In this document: in pieces, positions 40,201 to 43,433 of the stretch
Position numbering within the stretch: the first letter of the stretch is position 1
How the letters are laid out: every line of letters begins with the position of its first letter
Made by a program: the position numbers and the translations under genes
The notes under the pieces: generated by a model
The model's input: the letters and a program-made list of their open reading frames with translations, nothing else
Databases searched by the model: none
What the model was told of the DNA's origin: nothing
Source of the DNA: Trissonchulus latispiculum
Lineage: Eukaryota > Nematoda > Enoplea > Enoplida > Ironidae
Assembly (NCBI GenBank): GCA_030248195.1
Contig: JASAND010020000.1
Coordinates: forward strand, 1 to 64,000
DNA: 64,000 nt
Direction of reading: 5' to 3'

Positions 40201-42452
40201 TATCTTGTGGGAGAAGTTTTGCTTTTGACTGTTGGAATCAAATTTTTTGTTGAAAAATCGTTTGACCTAGTTCAAAATATTTATTTTCATCCGTTTGCTG
40301 TGATGAGTGTGCTGTGTGCAAGCTGGCAACTAATTCGTTTACCTTTTCCCTGCAGTTCTCACAATCCATCTTTAATTTGCGTTAAAAATTTGGCAGGTCT
40401 GAGCTGCAAAGTGCAAATAGAAAATTGTTGAAAAGTGAATAAAACTGTAATTGCATACAGTCATAAAAATGACGCTAAAGACGGGTCTTTAAGTAAGTAA
40501 TTAAGTGATCAAAAAATTTTCGATTTCTCGAAATTCTGGTTTTTTATTCGCAAGGTGGGGGGGAAGGAAACTGAAAATATCGAGACAAGATCCCTAAAGA
40601 CTTCGTCTTGTTTTGAGTGCACTGACCGTTAAAGATGCGAGCAGCAATGCAGAATAATTTTCAAGGTTCAGTTTTGCTAAATATGAATGTGGTCTCAGTT
40701 TAGCTGCCATTTCAGTTATCCTTAACTTTACCTTAACTACGGAGCTTGCATGTTTTGATTTCTGGTGGTTGGTTATAGAACCACTATTTTCTTCTACTAC
40801 GAATATGCATATGCTGTGAAAATCTGACCAAGAAATTTCGGTTTGTTTGATTAAATCAAAATTTAATTAAATTGTATGTATTAAAACTATAAGAAGTAAA
40901 AATTTCAAAAAGTTTTCTACCTCATAGGTTACGTACAAACCGTAATGATTCTTTGGTTGGATTTTTATTTCCAGTTTCTTTTTATGTCTCATCTCGATCC
41001 TATAGAGTTGACCTCATTTTGGTTATTCCTTCTTTACTTTTGTTCTAGAAGATGGTATATCTTCGGCTTTTTCTCCTGTTACTTCTGCTTCGGCTTCGGC
41101 TTATGCTAATCGGGGAAGGGTCGGAGGCCCCGTTTCGGGTCGTTCGGGTGGCGGAACTTCCCTAAGTCAGGCCTATAACCTAGTCGGCCTTCGCAGAGGT
41201 TTGTAACTTCACTTTAGCATTAACTCACCCTTTTAATTTTACTATAGCATTCTTTCCTTTCCTCCTTCACTGTTCGCCTTTATTTTTGTTTACAGTGTTT
41301 GATTTGTAGTAAAGCTAGCACTCGTGTGTTTTACATTAACTCGTCATTATATATTATTTGTAGTATAGCTTCGCTATTGTTGTTTTCATTTTAAGGACTA
41401 GTATGACCTATGGCCAGGGATTTTAGTTTTGTTGTGTTCAAGTTTCTGATTTTGAGTAAGTTCTCAGCCCAAAGCCCAATACACTATCTTTTTTCAAAAT
41501 CCTAGTATATACTTCTAACAACTTCACGGCTGTAATTATATATCAATATAACACCCAAAAAGGTTTTATTCCGGTTTTCTAGCAAAATCGTGATTCCTGT
41601 ATTTGTTTAGATGGTGAAGGTGGAGATGGGACCCTGGGGGGCGGAGGAGCGGGAGGTGACGGAGATTGGACGGAGGATTTGATGAAGATTGTCCGGGAGC
41701 CCATGGACCACACCCTGAATCGAATGAAGAGATACAACGAAACCGTGACACAAGGATCCCCCAGTCCCACACCCCGTCCTGGATATTCAGGTAGATGTTG
41801 GTCCAAATATATCACTTAATACATTGCTACTGCATTAAAAATGTGCTCTGATGCAGGCAGCTGTCACACAGACGACAGGTGTAAGCAATAGCGCAAAGCG
41901 CAACGACTACAAAATTGCTGATCCTGTTTTCGGTAGCGATACTGTTGCATGGTATCATTGCAGTGATGGCATTGTCATATGCCTACAGAACGGGATATTT
42001 ATGGTTCTACTCCCGACAGGGCCAAGTTTCTGCTGAATAATATATAGTTAAATTTAAATTGTAAATGGTATGTTTCAGGTGCTGGTGATGTTCATGAAAA
42101 TATTCAGGAATCCTACTCCACTAGCTATAAGCAGGTTTGTATTAGATCTCAGCATACAGTCATCGTTTAGAAAAAGTAATCAACTTGATGTGAAACTGCC
42201 AGTAAATCGCATGAAACACGGGCAGGTTACAATTAGACAGATTAGTGGTTACCAGTTGGTCTAACTGATCCGGTTCGGTTAGTATATTTTACCTGATGGC
42301 AAGATTTAATGGTGTGAAATAGCGAAAAACCAAAAATATATATAGTGTTTGTGAAAGAATTTCAGTTCAATAATGATCGGATTCTATTTTATTAGAATTT
42401 GCCCTATTTTCATGTTTTTTGTCTATTTCAGGAATATACAACCGGTCGTTAG
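743..42452 (+). CDS. Giant FN3-repeat single-pass membrane protein, myotactin (LET-805)-like; 5'-partial multi-exon gene
   Basis: I assembled 71 exons by hand from GT-AG sites and reading phase. Lengths sum to 11810 bases; with the one codon base supplied from upstream this is 3937 codons including the stop, so the frame closes exactly. Order: 30 FN3 domains, membrane-proximal domain, transmembrane exon (two alternatives), cytoplasmic tail of about 690 residues. No kinase, phosphatase or other catalytic domain is visible. Interdomain introns are phase 1 and most introns within domains are phase 0, the classic layout of shuffled FN3 modules. The first exon starts in phase 1 with a full FN3 domain, so more FN3 domains and the signal peptide lie upstream. 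Known nematode myotactin links muscle attachment sites to the hypodermis and has about this build. Sidekick-type or receptor-phosphatase relatives are alternatives. The structure is well supported; the family name is an inference. Confidence 0.85.
1452..1964 (+). CDS. FN3 domain 2 (type A), exons 1452-1522 and 1733-1964
   Basis: The first exon is 71 bases, the length seen in domains 4, 12 and 23, and encodes APREPPADLRATT to LSWQ. The second opens with HPDRRGWGCSEIYYSC, carrying the type A W-x-C motif, and ends in SGWSSVTTARLEQEG. The WSSV segment is the usual FN3 G-strand approach. Confidence 0.85.
2205..2785 (+). CDS. FN3 domain 3 (type F), exons 2205-2346 and 2628-2785
   Basis: Encodes ALASQPNLTPRG, IQVDW, YGYIVEYSV and RTYYVRILV, ending STRTTCDG. 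The internal intron is phase 2 (between GG and A of a glycine codon), unlike the phase 0 introns in most sister domains. The Cys near the end again precedes a type A domain. Confidence 0.8.
2961..4304 (+). CDS. FN3 domain 4 (type A), exons 2961-3031 and 4094-4304
   Basis: A 71-base first exon encodes APREPPRNIILQAPDSR to VEFS, where F replaces the usual W of LSW. The second exon reads PPSAGDSCDISYEIQVL to GVSPWSAPASTETSPP. The intron between them (1062 bases) carries two transposon copies. An open frame runs into the second exon from repeat DNA upstream, but homology to domain 2 places the start at the CAG acceptor at 4091-4093. Confidence 0.82.
3080..3449. mobile_element. CAAGAGT-family foldback MITE, copy 1
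   Basis: The 370-bp element lies in the intron of FN3 domain 4. Its ends are long inverted repeats starting CAAGAGTACATAATAACTAA, and most of it can fold back on itself, including C-run and G-run segments and the arms around CACAATTGTG. A 7-bp direct repeat ATAATAT flanks it exactly (3073-3079 and 3450-3456). There is no coding capacity. The superfamily was not assigned. Confidence 0.85.
3590..3972. mobile_element. hAT-type MITE with C-run and TTCGGCGCG hairpins
   Basis: The ends are imperfect inverted repeats (CATGGGCGCACTCAG at the left; CAGTGGTGCACATAGG read from the right). Flanks TACTGAAT and TCGTGAAT agree at 6 of 8 positions, fitting an old 8-bp target duplication. It holds two perfect hairpins TCGCGCCTTCGGCGCGA at 3699-3715 and 3801-3817. 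Confidence 0.65.
4703..5284 (+). CDS. FN3 domain 5 (type F), exons 4703-4857 and start of 5129-5356
   Basis: Encodes QNLIEGLRVVERGD, PVLTWRSV and YGYRIEYNTDVDPRWQQ, then VRYVGSQRPYQV to QYRTRSRCQ. The donor at 4858 and acceptor at 5128 join in phase 0. There is no intron between this domain and the next: both share the 228-base exon 5129-5356, a lost phase 1 interdomain intron. Confidence 0.8.
5285..6720 (+). CDS. FN3 domain 6 (type A, first of the six-domain unit), end of exon 5129-5356 and exon 6504-6720
   Basis: APRSPPRGVRAEALSP to RLTWQ is followed after a phase 0 intron by PLHRQEWGCDNLWYVV and ends SSPWSSDQIVRTAPS. The W-x-C motif is intact. The 1147-base intron holds a TTAA-flanked transposon copy. 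This is the first A of the A-B-C-D-E-F super-repeat. Confidence 0.85.
5460..6340 (-). mobile_element. TTAA-flanked inverted-repeat element, intronic copy
   Basis: TTAA at 5456-5459 and 6341-6344 flank ends GGTGGTGATTCGTTTTGG and CCAAAAGCAATCACAAAC. The interior is in the opposite orientation to the copies at 17129 and 49192. About 0.88 kb without transposase. TTAA duplication is known for piggyBac and Kolobok transposons; which of these applies is unclear. Confidence 0.8.
7024..7320 (+). CDS. FN3 domain 7 (type B), single exon
   Basis: One 297-base phase 1-1 exon encodes a whole domain: VPGPIRNLQVYP, RLTWSPPDNPNG, GYEITYQLLSRGLC, then LIPHSRYRISVAAKTN. Type B domains (7, 13, 19, 24) share the P-G-x-[IV] start, a single Cys after the C-strand Y-x-L and the V-A-A-[KR]-T F strand. 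Confidence 0.9.
7711..8010 (+). CDS. FN3 domain 8 (type C), single exon
   Basis: A 300-base phase 1-1 exon. VPSAPPRSLQAEDV, IVWQAPPCLQTNGKVTRYEY, FSGTDPWSTTD and VPFTTYRVKVRAFTSKGPG identify type C, shared with domains 14 and 20, which are also single 300-base exons. The single Cys of the type is in PPC. Confidence 0.9.
8254..8869 (+). CDS. FN3 domain 9 (type D), exons 8254-8363 and 8629-8869
   Basis: GTPSAPPLLKVIGES, FWLAPYPTHGHIDSYK, then after a phase 0 intron IQYAVSGTGQWQER, a C'-E insertion with a cysteine pair (RCSPEI and FHCAEI) and NWGPWSNM. The PYP-x-x-G-x-I-D motif and inserted Cys loop are diagnostic of type D. The intron carries a 30-bp minimal transposon copy. Confidence 0.87.
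8546..8575. mobile_element. 30-bp minimal CAAGAGT element
   Basis: The sequence runs from CAAGAGTAATAAT to ATTATGTACTCTTG and consists of little but the two terminal inverted repeats. It is flanked by a perfect 7-bp repeat CTACCAT (8539-8545 and 8576-8582), the same duplication length as the full-size copies. Confidence 0.75.
9128..9600 (+). CDS. FN3 domain 10 (type E), exons 9128-9231 and 9420-9600
   Basis: SPIPISVEQTGSTDSSIDIL then WRVPPTHQYRIRGFK, a phase 0 intron, then ISVSPRDRPRQV, LEPDMEYTVTVEPRTDSGYQ and ASPNFFRTRSAG. No cysteine is present, as in all type E domains. The second exon falls outside long start-to-stop frames but keeps frame between its splice sites. Confidence 0.82.
10148..10459 (+). 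CDS. FN3 domain 11 (type F), single exon
   Basis: A 312-base exon with no internal intron, unlike other F domains: VTCVSSPPRITERL, VTVEWNAPPGAQG, GYRLEYRLHPSGEW, IRGLAPNSEIHIRVMSVGS and a DCGTASP/RTDCKG ending. It has extra cysteines near its start and in its F-G region besides the terminal type F Cys. Confidence 0.88.
10628..12578 (+). CDS. FN3 domain 12 (type A), exons 10628-10698 and 12359-12578
   Basis: The 71-base exon encodes EPSLPPQNIRLDAPSP to RLQWQ; the second encodes PPDDSSWQCERISYEISY through SPWSQEFTIRTPQIG. A 1660-base intron with two transposon insertions separates them. This starts the second copy of the six-domain unit. Confidence 0.87.
11648..11834. mobile_element. Small foldback element
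   Basis: The arms TTATGTTGCGGAGAA (11669-11683) and TTCTCCGCAACATAA (11795-11809) are perfect inverse complements, with further partial pairing of CAGCAATTATT and ATAATTATTGCTG outside. No clear target duplication was found. Confidence 0.55.
11966..12237. mobile_element. hAT-type MITE with perfect 8-bp target duplication
   Basis: The ends CAGGCTCGCACCCAGG and, read from the right, CAAGGCCGCACCCATGG are inverted repeats. The direct repeat TTGCTGGC abuts both ends (11958-11965 and 12238-12245) without mismatch. The interior has C-runs and a degenerate GCGCCGAAGGTGCG hairpin and no coding sequence. Confidence 0.85.
13030..13332 (+). CDS. FN3 domain 13 (type B), single exon
   Basis: A 303-base phase 1-1 exon: APGRVRNLRLIPNSPNE, VSWDPPISAHG, GYDVSYRLNKLLAC, LLPYAEYQVKVAARTT. 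It aligns along its length with domains 7 and 19, including the Cys after the C strand. Confidence 0.9.
13514..14321. mobile_element. hAT-type MITE, 808 bp, with internal duplication
   Basis: The ends CACTAGCGTAGATA and, read from the right, CAGTAGCGTAGATA match at 13 of 14 bases. Flanks CTTGGCAA and CTTGGCAT agree at 7 of 8. Inside are a TTCGGCGCG hairpin (13705-13721), a G/C-run block, and a direct duplication of about 65 bp (roughly 14184-14311, starting AAGATTTTACCCCTCCCCCA). Confidence 0.82.
14459..14758 (+). CDS. FN3 domain 14 (type C), single exon
   Basis: A 300-base phase 1-1 exon: APTAPPRNLKNTYS, SWEPPECEQQHGIITYYQYE, LLGLDDWAKTD, LTPYTKYRLRVKAYTGEGAG. It is close to domain 20, for example in the L-x-G-L-D-x-W-A-K segment. 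Confidence 0.9.
14973..15468 (+). CDS. FN3 domain 15 (type D), exon 14973-15241 and start of 15397-15576
   Basis: DAPLAPQDVTVIAEGTD, TWMPPYPPYGPIDYYKVRY, the Cys pair in SLQCEGL and LRLCLRI, LEEYRIQ, then after a phase 0 intron VAAHISGGSYGTWSAPV. The interdomain intron to the next domain is missing, as at domains 5/6. Confidence 0.87.
15469..15999 (+). CDS. FN3 domain 16 (type E), end of exon 15397-15576 and exon 15813-15999
   Basis: LPNAPKGISVDERTDTSM to AWVPPDDPKHLITRYK, phase 0 intron, then LIVFPVGSTKEQE, LIPETRYNITVQAGTSQG and a phase 1 end. The YNITVQAGT stretch is nearly repeated in domain 28 and is an N-glycosylation sequon. Confidence 0.85.
16089..16250. repeat. (CT)n tract with adjoining GC-rich SINE-like segment
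   Basis: A CT dinucleotide run of about 22 bases ends in TAG and is followed by an unusually GC-rich stretch (ATGCAGGCTCATCGCAAGGC onward). It looks like an exon acceptor, but the frame required by the upstream phase 1 exon meets a stop within nine codons, so I read it as a repeat fragment. Confidence 0.45.
16453..17067 (+). CDS. FN3 domain 17 (type F), exons 16453-16568 and 16872-17067
   Basis: AVPSVGTAPTVVDKGPD, TIQWPPVTDP and GYILE, then YRSYEDPAWQEFG, LQPDTAYLIQIKTVDK and the terminal TEARTGCKG. The internal intron is phase 0. It closes the second copy of the six-domain unit. Confidence 0.86.
17129..18009 (+). mobile_element. TTAA-family element, 5'-truncated intronic copy
   Basis: It matches the copy at 49192-50173 from GAAGCCATTTTTATATCAAA onward and ends CCCAAAAGGAAGCACAACC next to TTAA at 18010-18013. 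The left terminus is missing. No open frame is shared with a transposase. Confidence 0.75.
18215..18799 (+). CDS. FN3 domain 18 (type A), exons 18215-18389 and 18681-18799
   Basis: The intron after W-Q found in other A domains is absent, so APTSPPLELRASAPSA, VWLTPPPSTWQCSHVTYRLQ and QFIDLPSS lie in one exon. A later phase 2 intron interrupts an Arg codon, then NDHTFIAKPYKQWTI and GHSDWTDPITLTTPES follow. The shift in intron position is a lineage-specific change within one repeat copy. Confidence 0.82.
19131..19433 (+). CDS. FN3 domain 19 (type B), single exon
   Basis: A 303-base phase 1-1 exon, the same length as domain 13: APGQVIDVKGEP, VTWSQPAEPNGIISGYVL, LKSKGSC, YEITVAAKTKVDEGP. The type B Cys is conserved. 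Confidence 0.9.
19755..20054 (+). CDS. FN3 domain 20 (type C), single exon
   Basis: A 300-base exon: APSGPPTAIEASSIHP, FTWSEPLCEHRNGDVEKYQY, LTGLDPWAKSQ, LIPYTRYSFRVRAINDKGNG and PWSNHVEVITDPGG. Confidence 0.9.
20352..21075 (+). CDS. FN3 domain 21 (type D), exons 20352-20608 and 21003-21075
   Basis: APLAPEDVRVDQVFPES, FLPPHPPYGVIDMYRIRY, Cys pair in DLTCSGT and RLCYHI, then a phase 0 intron before the 73-base exon VSAHTENGEWGAWSEPI. It joins directly to a type F domain: the type E domain expected here is absent. Confidence 0.87.
20630..20802. repeat. Intronic foldback repeat
   Basis: AGGGCCTTTTCAAGAAAG near 20630 and CTTTCTTGAAAAGGTCCT near 20783 are inverse complements with one mismatch, enclosing about 140 bases of GTTAAAACT-rich sequence. 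It is probably a small MITE. Confidence 0.6.
21427..22002 (+). CDS. FN3 domain 22 (type F), exons 21427-21632 and 21891-22002
   Basis: EIPVLELAPRITAKTSN, TLSWQGLRGKEANS, GYVVEFSPRGSADWTQF, phase 0 intron, VDGLNPDTLYFFRIKVAHK and the terminal Cys in TLCGK. The last codon is split A|AG across the next intron. Confidence 0.86.
22245..22723 (+). CDS. FN3 domain 23 (type A), exons 22245-22315 and 22483-22723
   Basis: A 71-base exon encodes KPTQPPQNVEIKSMD to KVRWT; the second opens APDPRTWQCGKAKFVLKY. Its E-F region carries extra residues (GTQREFPALPGS) and the end is EWSPEATTRVGGPPG. It starts the fourth, most diverged copy of the unit. Confidence 0.86.
23129..23629 (+). CDS. FN3 domain 24 (type B), exons 23129-23322 and 23512-23629
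   Basis: DDIYVTATPDGYD, VSWQLPEKDKDYPYG, VQYQLKQIDSC, then NLTPYSEYEITVTARTPP. Unlike domains 7, 13 and 19 it is split by a phase 0 intron. The type B Cys is kept. The exon ends in phase 1 with a C. Confidence 0.84.
23907..24892 (+). CDS. FN3 domain 25 (type C), exons 23907-24055 and 24742-24892
   Basis: QPSGSPRNVQIKEIQE, FDWLPPACDKANGDITQYEY, VGSDDWVR, then AYDETGSTTRTNA, VPGTRYQFQIRAFTSAGPGP. The phase 0 intron (686 bases) is unique to this type C domain and contains a perfect 34-bp palindrome. Confidence 0.83.
24506..24539. repeat. Perfect 34-bp palindrome
   Basis: GTCTATGCCCTCATAGA is followed immediately by its exact inverse complement, with no spacer. It sits in the 686-base intron of FN3 domain 25, next to repeated AATTTGGGGAGATTTGGG-type sequence. 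Confidence 0.8.
25119..25615 (+). CDS. FN3 domain 26 (type D), exons 25119-25381 and 25549-25615
   Basis: AGFPPRELHTIKVDATS, TWLPPYPVRGTIDSYGLQY, Cys pair in ELGCAGV and SLCYTL, LEPGTTYTVK, phase 0 intron, VRARERIWGPWSRDLS. The layout matches domain 21. Confidence 0.86.
25759..26243 (+). CDS. FN3 domain 27 (type E), exons 25759-25862 and 26033-26243
   Basis: MSGGGSLELLEAQPTS, IKWSPPDDRLYKISYYM, then VSIREDFNPSAP, LKERTQYNINATGFESVG and FQTTDDGG. The first exon is 104 bases, the same as the first exon of domain 10. No cysteine is present. Confidence 0.82.
26317..26462. repeat. Purine-only G/A low-complexity tract
   Basis: About 145 bases on the + strand are G and A only, beginning with an A run and containing G runs up to 14. 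It starts about 75 bases past the donor of FN3 domain 27. Open frames here are translations of low complexity, not genes. Confidence 0.85.
26704..27121. mobile_element. CAAGAGT-family foldback MITE, copy 2
   Basis: The 418-bp element begins CAAGAGTACATAATACACAA and ends in its inverse complement. The arms extend far inward (CATCCTCTGCACGCTA against TAGCGTGCAGAGGATG). The 7-bp repeat TTATTAT flanks both ends (26697-26703 and 27122-27128). Confidence 0.85.
27262..27948 (+). CDS. FN3 domain 28 (E-like), exons 27262-27395 and 27762-27948
   Basis: AVDTSSFPAPSNLHLIK, LHVEWDPPELLLPI, then VTITPLFPVSSDETQ, LRPGNGYNITVQAGTEKR. The second exon is 187 bases, the same as domain 16, and shares YNITVQAGT, suggesting duplication of type E domains at this end of the rod. 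Confidence 0.82.
28168..28726 (+). CDS. FN3 domain 29 (E-like, short), exons 28168-28259 and 28561-28726
   Basis: GASHILRLRDRTPNS, LHVEWNPVWSGVSQYE, then LQVVPIFGGPRTTYTV, LQPATAYNVTLTPIG and a phase 1 end on A. The frame continues past the donor at 28260, but FN3 homology resumes only at 28561. Confidence 0.78.
28831..29630 (+). CDS. FN3 domain 30 (D-like), exons 28831-28931, 29128-29283 and start of 29568-29773
   Basis: KWLTVENVTVCDQTKY, FSWNPVDEKPPVYYQ, IRYAAPNHQKWTEEG, a cysteine-rich loop (RCPGNPCTTDKKLCYVL) and IRVWVDGFWNRWK. All three exons join in phase 0. It is the last FN3 domain before the membrane-proximal region and has three loop cysteines rather than two. Confidence 0.8.
29631..31080 (+). 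CDS. Membrane-proximal extracellular domain, exons (29568-)29773, 30621-30873, 31053-31080
   Basis: A Pro-rich linker (VVPGPTEEPKPCC) leads into PPPYKVLHLGED, then NLRYFVIVDKRAQ, IAGAF, FTIGDGEVYGGYINYPL and PGETYGWAQVSVLWWEK. The FxIGDGxxYGGYxNxPLxPGxxY pattern resembles the juxtamembrane segment of LAR-type receptor tyrosine phosphatases. That link is from memory of the family, not from a search. The 28-base exon 31053-31080 (KPNVIAYYR) ends in phase 1 and is the common donor for both transmembrane exons. No phosphatase domain follows. Confidence 0.78.
30107..30512. mobile_element. Foldback repeat with CGCCCATGGGCG motifs
   Basis: The ends TACCGTATTATGCCAAACAG and, from the right, TACGGCAAACTAATTTATGC share an inverted relationship with gaps. 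The interior has three copies of a CCCATGGGC motif followed or preceded by GTTTTTCGG. It lies in the intron between 29774 and 30620. Confidence 0.55.
31081..31998. other. Intron before transmembrane exon A
   Basis: Contains a GC-richer segment near 31394-31510 with a small inverted repeat (GATATCTGG and CCAGATATC) and another near 31800-31910. No exon with matching phases was found. A third transmembrane exon was looked for and not seen. Confidence 0.45.
31999..32128 (+). CDS. Alternative transmembrane exon A
   Basis: After a GTTTTGTAG acceptor this 130-base exon encodes DAANPMAGVASA, then a span from IPAWLIPVLI through the leucine run to CICALCLYC, ending with basic residues before the GTAATA donor. 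It begins in phase 1 and ends in phase 2. The hydrophobic stretch of about 25 residues followed by arginines fits a type I stop-transfer anchor. It would be used instead of exon B. Confidence 0.8.
32129..33135. other. Intron between the two transmembrane exons
   Basis: T-rich, about 1 kb, with a (TTC/TTA)-rich stretch at 32190-32260 directly downstream of exon A. Nothing coding was found. Any competing RNA pairing that enforces the exon choice would be sought here and in the flanking introns. Confidence 0.4.
33136..33250 (+). CDS. Alternative transmembrane exon B
   Basis: This 115-base exon has the same start phase (1), end phase (2) and a TTTTGTAG acceptor like exon A. It encodes DSYSSAVVAE, then a span starting WPWWWLLLL with about ten further leucines, ending CCCLFWCCS. 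It is five residues shorter than exon A and much richer in Trp and Cys, so raft partitioning, palmitoylation or dimerisation could differ. Including both exons, or neither, shifts the frame. Confidence 0.78.
33683..34269 (+). CDS. Cytoplasmic juxtamembrane region, exons 33683-33764, 34010-34097, 34244-34269
   Basis: The first exon starts with one base completing Arg (exon A) or Ser (exon B), then RYRRRKEQRRIQVNHRS, a strongly basic stop-transfer segment. The second encodes KEKGEMAQNLRALETRIDN to ESRVS, with hydrophobic residues at heptad spacing, a short predicted coiled coil. A 26-base microexon encodes DKYGSRDGD. Junction phases are 0, 1 and 0. Confidence 0.75.
34517..34574 (+). CDS. Cytoplasmic Ser/Asp cluster exon
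   Basis: A 58-base exon encodes RDSDSSSDDERRKRRGRYK. The serines sit among acidic residues (casein kinase 2-type context) and are followed by a basic block. Its use is inferred from phase (0 in, 1 out) and splice sites; no homology is recognised. Confidence 0.68.
34838..35602 (+). CDS. Cytoplasmic GY-x-x-G-F-R-D repeat region, exons 34838-35073 and 35363-35602
   Basis: Four copies of a motif are present: DGYVRGFRDANK, SGYVQGLRDAGM, AGYMQGFRDGNS (split by the intron) and QGYIEGFRDATQ. Spacing is 34, 34 and 38 residues. Copies 1 and 3 are followed by RRL-[DE]-E-[EQ]-Y. After copy 4 comes a second heptad-like stretch, SRVTDRLTEISERLSTLE. Both exons are 0-phase at the shared intron. I do not recognise a named domain; it may be an interaction repeat. 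Confidence 0.8.
35603..36756. other. Large tail intron
   Basis: AT-rich, no transposon with defined ends recognised. An open frame at 36700-36960 spans the next exon, but only 36757-36823 has splice sites on both sides. Confidence 0.4.
36757..37694 (+). CDS. Cytoplasmic linker, exons 36757-36823, 37168-37280, 37598-37694
   Basis: Encodes AAPSSAGPPVTEETHTTKIY, then YNQLPDGVGYSTAGQQ, QELEQMDSSSRRSTLRKHY and PGDYMKYPSDTEGYASTGRR. Ser-Arg-Arg-Ser and Tyr-rich segments suggest phosphorylation. Phases are 1, 0 and 1 and match flanking exons. No known domain. Confidence 0.72.
38065..38828 (+). CDS. Large Tyr/Ser/Arg-rich tail exon with alternative donor or read-through stop
   Basis: The exon opens DEYYPPVSPVSSTPRVF and includes RREALENLQRELDTISRGRS and GYSSDTGYNDTLRSRGRG. 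At 38523 a phase 1 donor (GDYDYG region, gtaaat) allows splicing to 39109. Reading on instead stays open for 101 further codons of similar composition (Pro/Ser/Tyr-rich, GC-rich) to a TAA at 38826-38828, ending GGYSSAY. That extension looks coding rather than intronic, so it is probably an alternative C-terminus giving 3838 residues in the window. Confidence 0.78.
39109..39144 (+). CDS. 36-base cassette exon in the tail
   Basis: Between TTGTGCAG and GTAAGC this exon encodes DFGRSRYVSFFN. It is phase 1 on both sides and a multiple of three, so it can be included or skipped without breaking frame. Confidence 0.65.
39145..41048. other. Introns around tail exon 39970-40125
   Basis: The two introns (825 and 923 bases) are T-rich with a G-run near 40556-40563. 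No other exon-like segment or complete transposon was recognised. Confidence 0.4.
39970..41198 (+). CDS. Tail exons 39970-40125 and 41049-41198
   Basis: Encodes DTYQSHSRQVRSESKSQAY, GGAVGSSGRGGAYSIGVAG, then EDGISSAFSPVTSASASAYA and GGPVSGRSGGGTSLSQAYN. Both are symmetrical phase 1-1 exons (156 and 150 bases), so each could be skipped in frame. The composition (Gly/Ser/Tyr) continues that of the 38065 exon. Confidence 0.75.
41611..42452 (+). CDS. Final tail exons 41611-41790, 42079-42134, 42432-42452 with stop
   Basis: The 180-base exon encodes DGEGGDGTLGGGGAGGDGDW, then TEDLMKIVREPMDHTLNRM and SPTPRPGYS. The next encodes GAGDVHENIQESYSTSYKQ, and the last 21 bases encode EYTTGR and a TAG stop at 42450-42452. 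Phases 1, 1 and 0 join exactly, which is the main argument that this is the end of the spliced form. Confidence 0.75.
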
Positions 42453-43433
42453 CAGCACAGACCTGGTTTCAATGACATCTGAAAAATTATCTTATTTATG
42501 ATTTGTTTTTAAAAGTGAAATTCTTTGAATGGACTCTGCGACGTTCACCCCCACATATATCTTCTGACCGGCCCTCTCCTGGCCCGTCTCCCATTCTGCC
42601 ACCTTTTTCCATTGTCTGATATATTCACTGCCGTTTTAATATTAATATCTGTCTGTCCTCACTTGTTTTTTCACGCCTTTGAAAACTGCATAATAATTTC
42701 TTTCCTGTGTATTTCTGTGAACAGCTAGCGCTTTCTATGATGCAACGATTTATTTCATCATATCGTGTACCTATGTTTTTCTTGTTAGATTGTTATTATA
42801 ACATATTTTTGCTAATACATTAATAATAATTGCTTAATTTTGTTGAAATTGTATAAAACTGTTAACTATACTTTGTTTTATGATTGCTGATTTAGCTTGG
42901 TGATGGTTGGAGCTGCTAAGTTTTACTGTGTAACAAAAATTTTAGTGTACGAATTTCAAAACTTTGCGACTTTGCAATATATTAGAATTTAAACATTTTT
43001 ATATTTGAGCAGTAGCTTATTTTATATTCAAAATGTGGTAGGTAGCAGAATTGTAGGTGATCATTACAACATTATGTTCAATTTGCCAGGCTAGCTGTGT
43101 TTGTTTTGGTAACTGTTTTGCTCATTAGTGGCCTTTTTACTTAGTGAATGATTTTTGTTTCTTCCTTTAAGTTATTCTTTTCTCGAAGACTAAATTTTTT
43201 GAAAATTCTTTTCCAAAAAAGTCTCAATTTGCTGTAGTGCGTCGAACTAATCAGTCATTCTCATTAGTAATGTAATTAATCTTATTGTAGATAGATAGCT
43301 ATAATGTAGAGATTATTATGATTTTGATGAATACTTATGTTTTTAAATGAAATTAGCTTTTGCCAGTGCCGTATTTTAAATATCCGGTTGTGGACTTTTA
43401 ATAAACAACCTTGCGTTTAAGTTGTATTCCAAG
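42453..43433 (+). other. Probable 3' UTR and downstream flank
   Basis: AT-rich with no coding signal. The first canonical AATAAA I see after the stop is at 43400-43405, giving a 3' UTR of about 0.95 kb if used. For the read-through form ending at 38828, an ATTAAA at 39464-39469 is a possible signal. Both are guesses from the hexamer alone. Confidence 0.35.
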
